From assembly GCF_050942215.1 (NCBI RefSeq), contig NZ_CP192056.1:1-64000 (forward strand): DNA of 64,000 nucleotides, in the 5' to 3' direction. Made by a program: the position numbers and the translations under genes. This DNA is from Sphaerimonospora sp050942215 (GTDB taxonomy: Bacteria > Actinomycetota > Actinomycetes > Streptosporangiales > Streptosporangiaceae). Shown here one piece after another: positions 53,854 through 63,281 of this stretch (position 1 is the first letter of the stretch; each line of letters opens with the position of its first letter). The notes beneath the pieces were generated by a model, which was not told where the DNA came from, made no database searches, and saw nothing but the letters and a program-made list of their open reading frames with translations.

Positions 53854-53872
53854 CTACTAGTTTCGATAGTAG
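53854..53872. promoter_or_regulatory. BlaI/CopY-type operator 5
   Basis: CTACTA-N7-TAGTAG, perfect half-sites, spacer GTTTCGA, directly upstream of the beta-propeller lipoprotein gene. Confidence 0.78.
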
Positions 53873-54029
53873 CGGGTGGGAAGGGTTCGGGACTGCCGAT
53901 CACTGCTGCCTCAGAAGATCGCGCTACTCACAGCACGCATTCGGCGGCACCACGACCGTTCTGGTTCCCGCTCGTGCTGCAGCGCTGAGGCACTCCCGCC
54001 TTTCCCCTGCCAGGATTTCCAAGCGGAAG

Positions 54030-55061
54030 CTACTTGGGCACGTCGGCGTAGGAGTGGAGGCCACCCAGAAAGATGTTCACCCCGATCAGGTTGAACAGCA
54101 GGCACGCGAACGCGACGAGCGACACGATGATGGCGGCCTTGCCACGCCATCCGGCGGTCGCGCGGGCGTGCAGGTAGGCGGCGTAGACGACCCAAGTGAT
54201 GAAGGACCAGACCTCCTTGGGATCCCAGCCCCAGTAGCGGCCCCACGCGCGGTCCGCCCATAGGGCGCCCGCGATGACGGCGAACGTCCAGATCGGGAAA
54301 GCGATCACGATCGCGTTGTGGACGACCCGCTCAAGGTCCGCCCTGGAGGGCAGGACGGAGGGCCGCCCATCGTTGCGGACCAGGTAGAGGATCGCGCAGA
54401 CGGCGGCCACGGTGAACAGCCCGCTGGCCACGATGGCCGCCGAGACGTGGATGGCGATCCAGTAAGTGTTCAGCGACGGCGGCACCGGCCCGGCCTGGAC
54501 GTGCAGGAACAGCACGGCGAAGCCGAGCCCGAGGGCGGCGGTCACCGTGACGAACGCGCCGAGGAAGCGGATCGGCCAGCGGATCAGCAGCACGAGAAAT
54601 GTGGTGACCGCGGCGAAGCACATCGCCACCACGAACTCGTACATGTTGCCCCACGGCCACCGATCGACGGCGATCCCCCGGGCGAGGATGGCGGCGAGGT
54701 TACCGCCCCATGCGATCCAGCTCAGGACGACCGCCACGCTGCCCGCTCTGACCGCCCAGCCCGCCGGCTTCGGCTCAGTACGGCCGACCGGTTCCGGCTC
54801 GGTACGGCTCCCGCCCTCACCGCTCGCACCGCCACCGTCCTCGGCACCTTCCCGGGCGCCAACGTCGCCCCTGGCGGCACCGACACCGACCAGTTCGCGC
54901 TGCTTGAGTCGCTCTGCCTGACCAGGGGCGACCGCCGTACGGGCGCGGCCGAAGGCGAGCTCCAACGCGAAACCGATCATCGCGACCAGATAGAGCAGGA
55001 CGGTCACCAGGACGATCTGATCGCTCAGCGTGGCCAATCCCTCATTGATCTGCATAGGCAT
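54030..55061 (-). CDS. ccsB: Cytochrome c biogenesis protein CcsB (CcsA/CcsB type)
   Basis: Haem-handling subunit of system II cytochrome c maturation. The 343-residue protein has about eight membrane helices and the tryptophan-rich haem-binding motif WGRYWGWDPKEVWSFITW, plus histidines in flanking loops (WIAIHVSAAI, YAAYLHARATAGWRG). A Gly/Glu/Arg-rich insertion (about 45-100) follows the first helix. ATG 55,061 has GAGGAG at 8-base spacing and is preferred to GTG 55,067. It is the last gene of the ccdA-resB-ccsB operon. Confidence 0.94.
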   Translation of the reverse strand: MPMQINEGLATLSDQIVLVTVLLYLVAMIGFALELAFGRARTAVAPGQAERLKQRELVGVGAARGDVGAREGAEDGGGASGEGGSRTEPEPVGRTEPKPAGWAVRAGSVAVVLSWIAWGGNLAAILARGIAVDRWPWGNMYEFVVAMCFAAVTTFLVLLIRWPIRFLGAFVTVTAALGLGFAVLFLHVQAGPVPPSLNTYWIAIHVSAAIVASGLFTVAAVCAILYLVRNDGRPSVLPSRADLERVVHNAIVIAFPIWTFAVIAGALWADRAWGRYWGWDPKEVWSFITWVVYAAYLHARATAGWRGKAAIIVSLVAFACLLFNLIGVNIFLGGLHSYADVPK

Positions 55062-55066
55062 ACTCA

Positions 55067-56683
55067 CTACTCCTCACGAAGCATGGTGACGATCTCGGCG
55101 AACTCCGCCGAGAAGGCCGCGCCACCGCCTTCGGTGCGGGTCAGCCCTCCCACCGCGACCTTCCCGTCCGTCACCCGCACCCAGACCCGCCTGCGGCGGA
55201 TGGTCAGGGCCAGCACCAGCCCGAGGACGGCCGCCGTGGCGGCCAGCAGCGCGGGCACCCGGCCCGGGTCATAGGTGGTCTGCAGGCTGATCCACTCCTT
55301 GACCCCGGTGAACTGGATCTTCCCGGCGCCGTCGGCCAGCTCCAGGGTGTCGCCGACGGCCAGCGGCTTGGGCTCGGCCGACATCTTGCCCAGCGGCTTC
55401 AGCCCGTCGGTATCGAGCTGGTAGACCGACTGCGGCCGGCCCGAATCCAAGCCGAGGTCCCCTCCGAACGGGAAGATCTGCACCGTCGGGTTGGCCGCAC
55501 CCGGGAACACCGAGACCCACGCATCGCCATTGGGCACGGTGGTGGGCAGGAAACGACCCAGGAAGCCGAGCTGCAGCGGCTCAGCGTCCGGGATCTTGAT
55601 CACGCACTCGGACGTGAAGGTGGCCTGGCTCTCGGGGATGCACGGCACCGCACCGTCATAGGCCACCCGTCCCTTGCCATCGGTCACCTTGAATGTCGGG
55701 GCGTAGCCGTGCCCGATCAGATAGGTCAGCGTGCCGTTGACATCCAGCGGGTCGTTGACCTTGAGGTCGAACTCGCGTGGCGCGGACGTCGGGGAGTCCT
55801 GGACCGAGAGCATGGCGCTGAAGTCGAGCGGCTGGCCCTGCTTGGCCCCGGCCGCCACGTAGGTGGCCTGGAAGTCCTTCAGGGTGAAGGAGAACGGCTC
55901 CAGCGACTCGGCCGACACCCGCTGCCCCGGGATGAACCGGTCGTAGGCCGCCACCGAATTGGCGAAGCCGTCGCCCTCCACCACGAGCACGTTGCCGCGA
56001 TAGCCGTACAGCGCGCCGGCGCCCACCGCGAACAGCAGCGCGAGCAGCGCGAGATGGAAGAGCAGGTTGCCGGTCTCGCGCAGGTAGCCCTTCTCCGCCG
56101 CCACCCAGTCGGGCCCGGTCACGACGCGGAAACGCTTGCGGCGCAGCCGCGCCGCCGCCTCCCCAACGGTCAGGTCACCCTCGAAGGCCTCGCCGTACGG
56201 CAAGCGCAGCAGGTTGCGCGGCGCGGCCGGAGGCTTGCGGCGGATCTCCTTGACATGGAGCATCGCCCGGGGCAGCACGCACCCGGCCAGCGAGACGAAC
56301 AGCAGCAGATAGATCGCAGCGAACCACGGCGCGCTGAACACGTCGAACAGCCAGAACCGGTCCAGCCATTTAGCCGCGGTCGGGCTGTCCTGGAAATACC
56401 GCGCGACCTGGCCGGGATCGACGCCGCGCTGCGGGTAGATCGAACCGGGGATCGACGCGAGCGCGAACAGGAACAGCAGGATCAGCGCGGTACGCATCGA
56501 AGTGAGCGTCCGCCAGCCCCAGCGCAGCCAGCCGGCCAATCCCAGCCCAGCCGGTTTCAGACCGCTCCGCCGCTCGACGGACTCTGGCGAGGTGCGCTCG
56601 ACCGGCGCGGTCGCCGTCTCGATATCGTTCGCTGTCGCCTCTGCGTAGGGCAGAGCCGCCTCGGTGTCTTCGGGGGCCGTCAT
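55067..56683 (-). CDS. resB: Cytochrome c biogenesis protein ResB
   Basis: The 538-residue partner of CcsB in system II. Three N-terminal helices (TALILLFLFALASIPGSIYP, FAAIYLLLFVSLAGCVLPRA, LLFHLALLALLFAVGAGALYGY), a large extracytoplasmic domain (about 225-450) and a final helix (ALLAATAAVLGLVLALTIRRR) match ResB. ATG 56,683 overlaps the ccdA stop by 4 bases. ResB with CcsB carries haem across the membrane and attaches it to cytochrome c. Confidence 0.94.
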   Translation of the reverse strand: MTAPEDTEAALPYAEATANDIETATAPVERTSPESVERRSGLKPAGLGLAGWLRWGWRTLTSMRTALILLFLFALASIPGSIYPQRGVDPGQVARYFQDSPTAAKWLDRFWLFDVFSAPWFAAIYLLLFVSLAGCVLPRAMLHVKEIRRKPPAAPRNLLRLPYGEAFEGDLTVGEAAARLRRKRFRVVTGPDWVAAEKGYLRETGNLLFHLALLALLFAVGAGALYGYRGNVLVVEGDGFANSVAAYDRFIPGQRVSAESLEPFSFTLKDFQATYVAAGAKQGQPLDFSAMLSVQDSPTSAPREFDLKVNDPLDVNGTLTYLIGHGYAPTFKVTDGKGRVAYDGAVPCIPESQATFTSECVIKIPDAEPLQLGFLGRFLPTTVPNGDAWVSVFPGAANPTVQIFPFGGDLGLDSGRPQSVYQLDTDGLKPLGKMSAEPKPLAVGDTLELADGAGKIQFTGVKEWISLQTTYDPGRVPALLAATAAVLGLVLALTIRRRRVWVRVTDGKVAVGGLTRTEGGGAAFSAEFAEIVTMLREE

Positions 56684-57414
56684 CAGAGCACCGTCTCAAA
56701 TGCGCCGATCCAGCCCTGCAGACCGGCGATCATCTCGCCCCACAGGCCGGTCACGAGCAGCACGCCCACGGCGACCAGCATGGCACCCCCGATGCGAGTG
56801 ATGAGCCGCGTGTGACGGCGCACCGCCTTGAACGCGTGCAGCGCCTTCCGGTAGGCCAGCCCGGCCAGCACGAACGGCAGGCCGAGACCGAGCGAGTACG
56901 CCAAGGCGAGCACGGCACCACGGGCGGCGCTGCCCTGGTCGACCGACAGCGTGAGGACCACGGCCAGCGTCGGCCCGATGCAGGGCGTCCAGCCGAGACC
57001 GAAGACGATCCCGAGCAGCGGCGCTCCGGCGAGGCCGGCCGCCGGAAGCCGGTGGATCCGCACGTCCCGCTGCAGACCCGGGATCAGCCCGAGGAACGCC
57101 AGCCCGAGGACGATCGTGACCGCGCCGAGCACCCGCGTGATCACTTCGGCGTTGCCGAACAGCACGCCCCCGAGCCCGCCGAAAAGCGCCCCGCCGAGCA
57201 CGAACACCGCCGCGAAACCGAGCACGAACAGGGCGCTCCCGAGCACCATCCGGCCCCGCCTGGAGTCCTCGCTCATGCCCGTCACATACGACAGGTAGCC
57301 GGGCACGAGAGGCAGCACGCACGGGGAGACGAACGACACCAGCCCGGCGGCCACTGCGATCGGCAGGGCCACCAGCAGCGAACCGGTCGCGACTACAGCA
57401 CCTATGTCACCCAT
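56683..57414 (-). CDS. ccdA: Thiol-disulfide transmembrane protein CcdA
   Basis: A 243-residue, six-helix protein that moves reducing power across the membrane to TlpA/ResA-type proteins. FVSPCVLPLVPGYLSYVTG and GWTPCIGPTLAVVLTL contain the two conserved Pro-Cys redox motifs (about Cys 31 and Cys 152). ATG 57,414 lies 19 bases after the end of a deleted tlpA gene, the position in which these operons usually carry an intact tlpA. It overlaps resB by 4 bases. Confidence 0.95.
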   Translation of the reverse strand: MGDIGAVVATGSLLVALPIAVAAGLVSFVSPCVLPLVPGYLSYVTGMSEDSRRGRMVLGSALFVLGFAAVFVLGGALFGGLGGVLFGNAEVITRVLGAVTIVLGLAFLGLIPGLQRDVRIHRLPAAGLAGAPLLGIVFGLGWTPCIGPTLAVVLTLSVDQGSAARGAVLALAYSLGLGLPFVLAGLAYRKALHAFKAVRRHTRLITRIGGAMLVAVGVLLVTGLWGEMIAGLQGWIGAFETVL

Positions 57415-57433
57415 CGGTCATGGTCTCCATTGG

Positions 57434-57655
57434 TCACCGGCCGCCGTCCTCGGCCACCTTGATAACGGCATCCAGCAGATCGTCGTACGTGATGGCACCG
57501 AGAGCACGGGCCCCGTGGCCCTTGCCGTCGGTGATCAGAATCGAGGGAATCGCGACCGGGAGCACGGCGCCTTGAGCGGCCAGCATCTGGTCGGCCTGGC
57601 TGCCTGCGCAGCCCGTCAACGCTGCGAGGGCCGTCACAGCCGCAAATGCGATCAC
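57434..57655 (-). pseudogene. tlpA copy with internal deletion
   Basis: The open frame encodes 73 residues: a lipoprotein signal (FAAVTALAALTGCAG) joined directly to the C-terminal end of a TlpA protein (LAAQGAVLPVAIPSILITDG, RALGAITYDDLLDAVIKV). The segment matches the 50,371-50,946 protein at both ends, but about 110 residues, including the WCxxC active site, are missing. The frame is intact, so a small lipoprotein may still be made, but it cannot be a thiol oxidoreductase. Confidence 0.82.
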
Positions 57656-57894
57656 GGTCAGGCTCTTGACGGGACACGGAGGGACGATCTCCTTGCACTA
57701 CAAGCGGTAGAGCTAAGACCCTACCGACCACATGCGGCGGCTCGCCCGACAGGTCCTGACGGAGGATATGCACCGCTTGGTGCGGGAACGTCTATGTCGC
57801 CGTCACCGCCGATGTCTACTCCCAGGCGATCGTCCAAAGTGCAGGCTCCCGCCACCCTGGGGTGGGGGAGCCGTACAGGTTCGACGCCCCGAGG
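57656..57894. promoter_or_regulatory. Upstream region of the cytochrome c maturation operon
   Basis: CTAC-N5-GTAG (57,698-57,710) sits where a promoter element for the minus-strand operon is expected; its relation to the BlaI-type sites is uncertain. No gene is seen. Confidence 0.35.
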
Positions 57895-58866
57895 TCACGC
57901 TGCGGCGGCGGTGAGTGGGCGGTCGAGGACCTTGGACAGGGTGATCAGGGTGCCTTGGTCGAGGTCGTCGATGCCGCCGGTGACGGCGCGGAGCATGTTG
58001 CGTTCGGCTCGTTCGGCGCCGCGTACGTGCTGCTCGTGATGCGTGAACGTGTTCACTGCTTGGACGACGCCCCAGGCCGTACCGCTCCAGGGTGCCACCC
58101 GGTGATCGTGGTCCCAGAGCTTGGTCAGGGTGTCGCGCTTGTGCTCGGCCATGGTGCGGCTGCGGCCTCGCTCGTCGGGCATCGGGATGTGGGCGTCCAG
58201 GAACTTGTTCCACTCCCGCCGGGAGACCTCGACCTGGCACAGGTCGCGTACGGCCGTGGAGAACTCATCGGCCAGCGCGTACACGATGTTCAGCGCCTCG
58301 CGGGCTTCGGCGAGCCGCAGCCGTGAGTGCCGGGAGTGCTTGATCTTGACCTGCTGGCCGCGTTCGGCGAGGCCGGCGGCCATCGTGTTGTCGCAGACGA
58401 TGCTGGTCACCGCCCGCTTGAACGTGGTGGCCAAGGATCCGTCGAAGGAGGTCGCGCCGAACAGGTGGGGGCGGAACTCGACGCCCTCGGGTGTGACCAC
58501 GTTCTCGGGGACCTCGACCGACACCCAGGCGACCGCCCCGGCTTTCAGTAGCCCGGCCGAGCCGATCGACAGGTCGGAGTCCAGGAGCCGGGAGATGGTG
58601 TTGATCAGCCATTCGACGTAGGGATGTGGCTCGTACCCGTTGGAGAAGATGCCCATGACGTGGCCGTTGTCGCTCCGCACGATCGCCTGCCTGCCGGGCA
58701 CTTGGGCGAGCCCGCCGCGCGGGTCCTCCACGTAGACCGGGCTGGACAACGCCTCCCAGCCGAACAACCGCCGCTTGACGTCCTCGACGGGGATCGGGCC
58801 AGAGTAGTGGTTGGCTTCTTCTCCCTGCATGCTGGCGCGGTAGTGCCAGGCGGTGCCCCGCTTGTC
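57895..58866 (-). pseudogene. DUF932 gene, 3' part, split by the inserted element
   Basis: Encodes the last 323 residues of a DUF932 protein, from DKRGTAWHYRASMQGEEANHY to the stop; family blocks include RRLFGWEALSSPVYV, GIFSNGYEPHPYVEWL and AVTSIVCDNTMAAGL. DUF932 proteins are phage/plasmid-type proteins of uncertain function. Upstream of 58,866 the sequence is unrelated. The missing start is at 63,309-63,362. A restart at ATG 58,830 (MQGEEANHY) could still give a shortened protein. Confidence 0.9.
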
Positions 58867-58969
58867 TTGTCTGCACCAAGAACGTCGGTCGGCTCCCGCT
58901 CGTGTGACGTGAGAAGCGGGTGCTTGAAATGGGTGCCTTCCGTCGGCTTCGACGAGTACGGTCCCCAGC

Positions 58970-59428
58970 ATGCTTCGTGTGGTGTTGGACTCGAACGCTG
59001 TCGACCCGCTGATCGACATGCTTGGAGCGGCCGAGAGTGTGCGTTCGGCGATCGATCGGGGCGAGCTGAAAGTCCTCTATACCCATGTCACGATTGACGA
59101 GCTGGCGACGACGCCCGATCTTGATCGCCGCCAGCGGCTGATCCTCGTACTCGCTGAGATTGGAACGCTGGTTCCTGCTGGAGCGTTCGTCCTCGGCTAT
59201 TCGCGTCTTGGTCACGGTCGGTTGATGGCCGACGAGGACGTGCCGACCTTCCAAGCGCTGACTTCGGGGAGTGTCGATCATAGCCGTGACGCCTTGATCG
59301 CCTTCACTGCTCGTGTTGAGGGCTGCGCTTTGGTGACCAATGAGAAGCGCTTGGCGGCGCGAGCGCGCGAGCAGGGAATCGAGGTGTTGACTAGTCAGCA
59401 ACTGCTGCGCGCCATCGGCTTTGAGTGA
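58970..59428 (+). CDS. PIN-domain protein (VapC-like nuclease)
   Basis: A 152-residue protein with the acidic triad pattern of PIN nucleases: VVLDSNAVDPLI (Asp near the N-terminus), YTHVTIDELATTPD (Glu), HSRDALIAFTARVEG (Asp) and VTNEKRLAARARE. It lies inside the 4.4 kb element, on the opposite strand to the recombinases. VapC toxins normally follow an antitoxin gene; only 103 bases separate this gene from the element end, and no antitoxin frame is seen. It may be an orphan RNase, a cargo or a maintenance gene. Confidence 0.82.
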   Translation: MLRVVLDSNAVDPLIDMLGAAESVRSAIDRGELKVLYTHVTIDELATTPDLDRRQRLILVLAEIGTLVPAGAFVLGYSRLGHGRLMADEDVPTFQALTSGSVDHSRDALIAFTARVEGCALVTNEKRLAARAREQGIEVLTSQQLLRAIGFE

Positions 59429-59456
59429 GCGCGTGGATCAGCCACTGCCGGTCTGA

Positions 59457-61997
59457 TCATGCGGGTTCACCTGTGATAGTGCGCCCGGCGATGCTGGGGA
59501 AGCTGGGCATGCCGAGGGATACGAGGGTCGTACTGCGGCGGGTGGAGATCTCGTCCATCTGGGCAAGCTTGTGCTGAGCGGCGGCAAGGCTGACCTTCAG
59601 CCCGTCGACTTCACCGGTCCAGCCGTGGCGTTCGGCCTCGGCGATGCGGTCGGTGAGGTTGACGCAGATGTCGGCGAGCCGGGGACGCTGGGCGGGGTCG
59701 GGGCGCAGGAGCGGGCAGCGGATGCAGGTATGTTCGTGGATGCAGGGTGTGTCATAGGAGCGGCCGCAGGTGCCCAGGGAGAGCTTGCGCCGCTGGAAGT
59801 GGCCGAGGAACTCCTCCCATTCCTCGTCGGTCGGCGTGCGGTACTCCTGTGACGGGCGCAGTGCTCGCCTTCGGGTGATGAAGGCACGGTGTCCGTTGAT
59901 GACCTCTTCGGGGTAGACGGCCTTGTAGCCCATGGTGGTGTTGATGTCGCGGTGACCGGCCACGAGTTGGGCGATGTGCGGTGGCATCCCGTGCATCACC
60001 GCGTCGGTGACGAAGATTCTGCGGAAGTCGTGGAAGGTGAAGCGCAGCGGGCGACCGCTGGCGTCGCTGAGAGCGCAGGCGTGCAGGGCGTGGTTGAGGA
60101 AGTTCCGTAGCGAGGTGACCGACAGGGGCCGATCTTCCAGCCGGACGCGCCATTGGAACAGCAACGGCATGGGTGGGTTGTAGCGGCGTTCGTGCCGGTC
60201 GTAGGAGGTCACCAAGGGCACCGCGCCGGTGGGTTGCCGGATCCTGCACATGATCACGCTGAGGACGTCGGCGAGTTCGGGGCTGATCACCAGCAGGCGT
60301 TCGGCGTCGGTCTTGGAAGGGGCGATCTGCAGCAGCGGGATCAGTTCGCCGGTGCTGGGCAACCGGTACTGGATGAGACTGTGATGGGACAGTTCGGTCA
60401 GCTCTTCCAGGCGGATGCCGGTGTGACGCAGCACTTCGACGGTGGCCCAGGCCCAAAACGCGCGGTGCTCTTCGTGGGTCAGGTCGCGGCGCGTGCCGGT
60501 CTGCGGGTCTTCGCCCCAGACCTTGGCGGCGCTGTCGGCCTTCATGATCGGGCGGCTCCAGATCATGCCGTCGATCGTGAAGGTCTGCCCGGGTGGTGTG
60601 GCCCGGGCGAGGTTCAGCCGATCGGCGGCGGCTTTGCGTTCGCGCTCCACGTAGGCGGCCACGAGCGGTAGGACGGGCAGCCGTTCCCGGGTGCGCTGGT
60701 CCATGCGCGACTTGCGCTGGGTGCGTTCTTTCTTCTGGGACACCTCGGCTGCGCTGATCGGGCATCGCGTCACCCACGGCGCCCAGCGGGCGGGATCGTC
60801 TTCGGCCCACTCGGCCAGGTCGAGATAGAAGGCCCGGACGACGGCCAGAATGTTGCGCCCGTCCAGCCGCGCCGTCGTAGCCTGCGTGGTCTGCCCGTCG
60901 AGGGCGCGGGTCGTGACGGTCTTGGTCATGACACGCTGCTTCCACGCGGCGGCCACCTCGCGAGACAACCGGAGGGAATCGATGCCGGGAACATGCGCCT
61001 CAAGATCGCCCCAGAACAGTTTGCCCAGCATCCACGCCAGCCGATCCAAGCTCGCGAAGTCGGTGGACAGCTGCCGTTCCCGCAGGTAATCCACCAACAG
61101 GTCACGGATCGGCCGGCGCTGGAGCCGGTAGCGGTCGATGAGCTCCTCGCAGGTGCGCTGGCCGCGGCTGCGCAGCACGCGCAAGGCGGTGGGCGCATGG
61201 TCGGGGAAGACGCCGAGACCACGTATCAGTTGGTAGAAGAACGGGCTGTGCGCGTGCCCGTCGCGTGGGTCGCAGACCGTGGCCGCGATGCGGAGCACCT
61301 CAACGCAGTCGCCGACGGTGATCTCGGCGACCTGGCCGCCCTTGGCCGCCATGATGACCGCGATCCGCGCCAGTGCCGTGTTCGACCGTTGCGGCCCGGC
61401 GTTGCCCTGCCGGGACAGCTCGGCTAGCGTCGTGAACGCCGCCGTGTCGCCGCGGGTGCGGGCCATCTCCGCGGCGAGGTTGCGGCCCCGGATCCGCGGT
61501 GAGGTCGCCAGCAGCCAGGCCAGACTCGGTCGGATCGCATCAGCGCAGATCAACTGGAGCAGCCCGACACCGAGTCGGGCCAAGCTCCGGTCCCCCTCAC
61601 CGGCCGCCGCGGGGAGGGCGCCTCGCCAGCGGGCGGGAAGATTTCTCCAGTCGCGTTCGGACTCGGCTCCGCTGGCCAGCCACCGCTCCTGCCAGGTCTC
61701 ACCAGGCTGGTCCTGCAGCCAGTTGACGACCGCGACCAGCCCGAGCCTGCGCTGAACCTGACTTCCGGGGTGCTCCAACGCGAACGGCGGCACCAGCAGC
61801 CGGCGCAACAGATGCTCGCGATCAACGCACGTGCGCGGCCACGATACCGGGACCTCCCGGGCCGGGAAGCACTCGTGCAGCGCAATCCCCTCGGCGGCAC
61901 CACCATCCGGCGCGGCGGATTCCGCGGCATGCTCACCGTCGTCGCCATGCCCACCGCTCCGTACTACCGGCCATGCGCGCCCGATTTTCGCTGTCAT
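59457..61997 (-). CDS. Large tyrosine recombinase (TnpB-like)
   Basis: An 846-residue site-specific recombinase. The catalytic domain shows Arg in HTGIRLEELTELS (about 527), HDFRR (about 655), GHRDINTTMGY with the nucleophile Tyr (about 690). The C-terminus has a Cys/His cluster (CGRSYDTPCIHEHTCIRCPL), a probable zinc site, then a coiled-coil-like tail. The ~450-residue N-terminal extension is typical of TnpB-like proteins of Tn554-type elements. ATG 61,997 overlaps the stop of the smaller recombinase by 4 bases. Confidence 0.92.
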   Translation of the reverse strand: MTAKIGRAWPVVRSGGHGDDGEHAAESAAPDGGAAEGIALHECFPAREVPVSWPRTCVDREHLLRRLLVPPFALEHPGSQVQRRLGLVAVVNWLQDQPGETWQERWLASGAESERDWRNLPARWRGALPAAAGEGDRSLARLGVGLLQLICADAIRPSLAWLLATSPRIRGRNLAAEMARTRGDTAAFTTLAELSRQGNAGPQRSNTALARIAVIMAAKGGQVAEITVGDCVEVLRIAATVCDPRDGHAHSPFFYQLIRGLGVFPDHAPTALRVLRSRGQRTCEELIDRYRLQRRPIRDLLVDYLRERQLSTDFASLDRLAWMLGKLFWGDLEAHVPGIDSLRLSREVAAAWKQRVMTKTVTTRALDGQTTQATTARLDGRNILAVVRAFYLDLAEWAEDDPARWAPWVTRCPISAAEVSQKKERTQRKSRMDQRTRERLPVLPLVAAYVERERKAAADRLNLARATPPGQTFTIDGMIWSRPIMKADSAAKVWGEDPQTGTRRDLTHEEHRAFWAWATVEVLRHTGIRLEELTELSHHSLIQYRLPSTGELIPLLQIAPSKTDAERLLVISPELADVLSVIMCRIRQPTGAVPLVTSYDRHERRYNPPMPLLFQWRVRLEDRPLSVTSLRNFLNHALHACALSDASGRPLRFTFHDFRRIFVTDAVMHGMPPHIAQLVAGHRDINTTMGYKAVYPEEVINGHRAFITRRRALRPSQEYRTPTDEEWEEFLGHFQRRKLSLGTCGRSYDTPCIHEHTCIRCPLLRPDPAQRPRLADICVNLTDRIAEAERHGWTGEVDGLKVSLAAAQHKLAQMDEISTRRSTTLVSLGMPSFPSIAGRTITGEPA

Positions 61998-63229
61998 GAC
62001 CGGTCCTCTCCGAACAGGATCTGCAGGCTTTCCGGGCGGTATCCGGCAGCGGGCTTGGGCGGCTGCTCACGGCGCTGGCGGCGCTCATGGAAAGCCAGCA
62101 CGTTTTCGATCACATCGGCGGGCAGCGGAGTGAGATACCGCTGCGTGGTAGACAACAACGCGTGCCCCAGCACCCACTGCACGTCGGTCAACGGCATGCG
62201 CGGATCACGCGCCATCCGATAGGCCGCCGAATGCCGCAGATCGTGAATCGTCCAGTTCGACCCGAGCACGGCGTTGGCCCGCACGAACATCGCCCGGGCC
62301 GCGTGGTAAGACAGCCGGCGAAACGGCCGCCGCAGCGTCCACCACAGCGGATCGTCACCGCCGGCGGGCACCAGGCCATGCATCTGCGCCTGATACAGCC
62401 GCAGCCACACGAACGCGTCCGGCGACGCGGGCACCTGCTGCATACGCCGGCTGCCCTTGCGAATGACCGTGATCAGCTGTTGCCCCGGGTCGGCGTCCCG
62501 GCACGTAGCTCCCAGCAACTCCGCCGCCCGAGCACCGGTCGAGATCCACAACGCCACCAGCGCCCGGTCACGGTGCGACGCAAGCTGCGCGAACAGTTGG
62601 TCGAACTTCTCATCCGGGATGCACCGCGGAACCCGCTCGGCCGCCTTCGGCCGATACCGGCCCGTCCGCTCGTGCCGGAACGGCTCCATCGGGTTGTGGT
62701 GCGCATTCCCTCGGCCGCCCCGTCGCTCCCGTGACAGCGGGAACGGATTGACCATCGGCCCGTCTCCGGTCTCCAGGTGGAAGTCGTAGAAGGCCCGCAG
62801 AACCGTCTCGCTGTGCGCCTGGGTCGACGTCGCGTACTTCGCTCCCGGCGACGGCTTGCCCGTCACCGAATTCGGCGCACCCGCACTCGCCGTCCCGCTG
62901 CGGGACGGAGATCGGCGCGGCTTGTCGCTGATCTGGATCCAGCGGGAGAAGTCCCGAGCCTCGACCCGCGTCGCTTGATCCCACGGCACCCCGACGGCCC
63001 ATAAGAAGCGGAACCAGCGCAGCAAGTCCATCCCATAGGACCGCTGGGTAGCGACCGACCGCCCGCAGGCCTGCACCTCGCCCAGGTAGGCCGAAACCGG
63101 GACGACGACCGACCCGTCGGGGTCGAGCAGCCGATACGGCTCGAACGGGTCCTCGGTCGCCTGCAACGACCCCACCCGCGGGACCGCTAACCGGGCCAAG
63201 TCCCGTGGCACGAAGTCCTCATCACTCAC
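61994..63229 (-). CDS. Tyrosine recombinase (TnpA-like)
   Basis: A 411-residue recombinase with a SAM-like core-binding domain (YGMDLLRWFRFLWAVGVPW) and catalytic residues Arg in STGARAAELLG (about 231), HDLRHSAAYRMA (about 329), GHALLSTTQRYL with Tyr (about 365). The gene starts 79 bases from the right end of the element and is translationally coupled to the larger recombinase. The pair corresponds to TnpA and TnpB of the Tn554 family, which insert site-specifically without target duplication. Confidence 0.93.
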   Translation of the reverse strand: MSDEDFVPRDLARLAVPRVGSLQATEDPFEPYRLLDPDGSVVVPVSAYLGEVQACGRSVATQRSYGMDLLRWFRFLWAVGVPWDQATRVEARDFSRWIQISDKPRRSPSRSGTASAGAPNSVTGKPSPGAKYATSTQAHSETVLRAFYDFHLETGDGPMVNPFPLSRERRGGRGNAHHNPMEPFRHERTGRYRPKAAERVPRCIPDEKFDQLFAQLASHRDRALVALWISTGARAAELLGATCRDADPGQQLITVIRKGSRRMQQVPASPDAFVWLRLYQAQMHGLVPAGGDDPLWWTLRRPFRRLSYHAARAMFVRANAVLGSNWTIHDLRHSAAYRMARDPRMPLTDVQWVLGHALLSTTQRYLTPLPADVIENVLAFHERRQRREQPPKPAAGYRPESLQILFGEDRS

Positions 63230-63281
63230 GGGCAGGCAACCTAGCCACCGCGGCCAGCATCCGTGCCCTGAACTGCAGAAA

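Noticed and set aside
59457..63229. Integrase of the large conjugative island
   Set aside because: The recombinase pair belongs to a smaller element inserted within a DUF932 gene, so it does not explain integration of the whole island.
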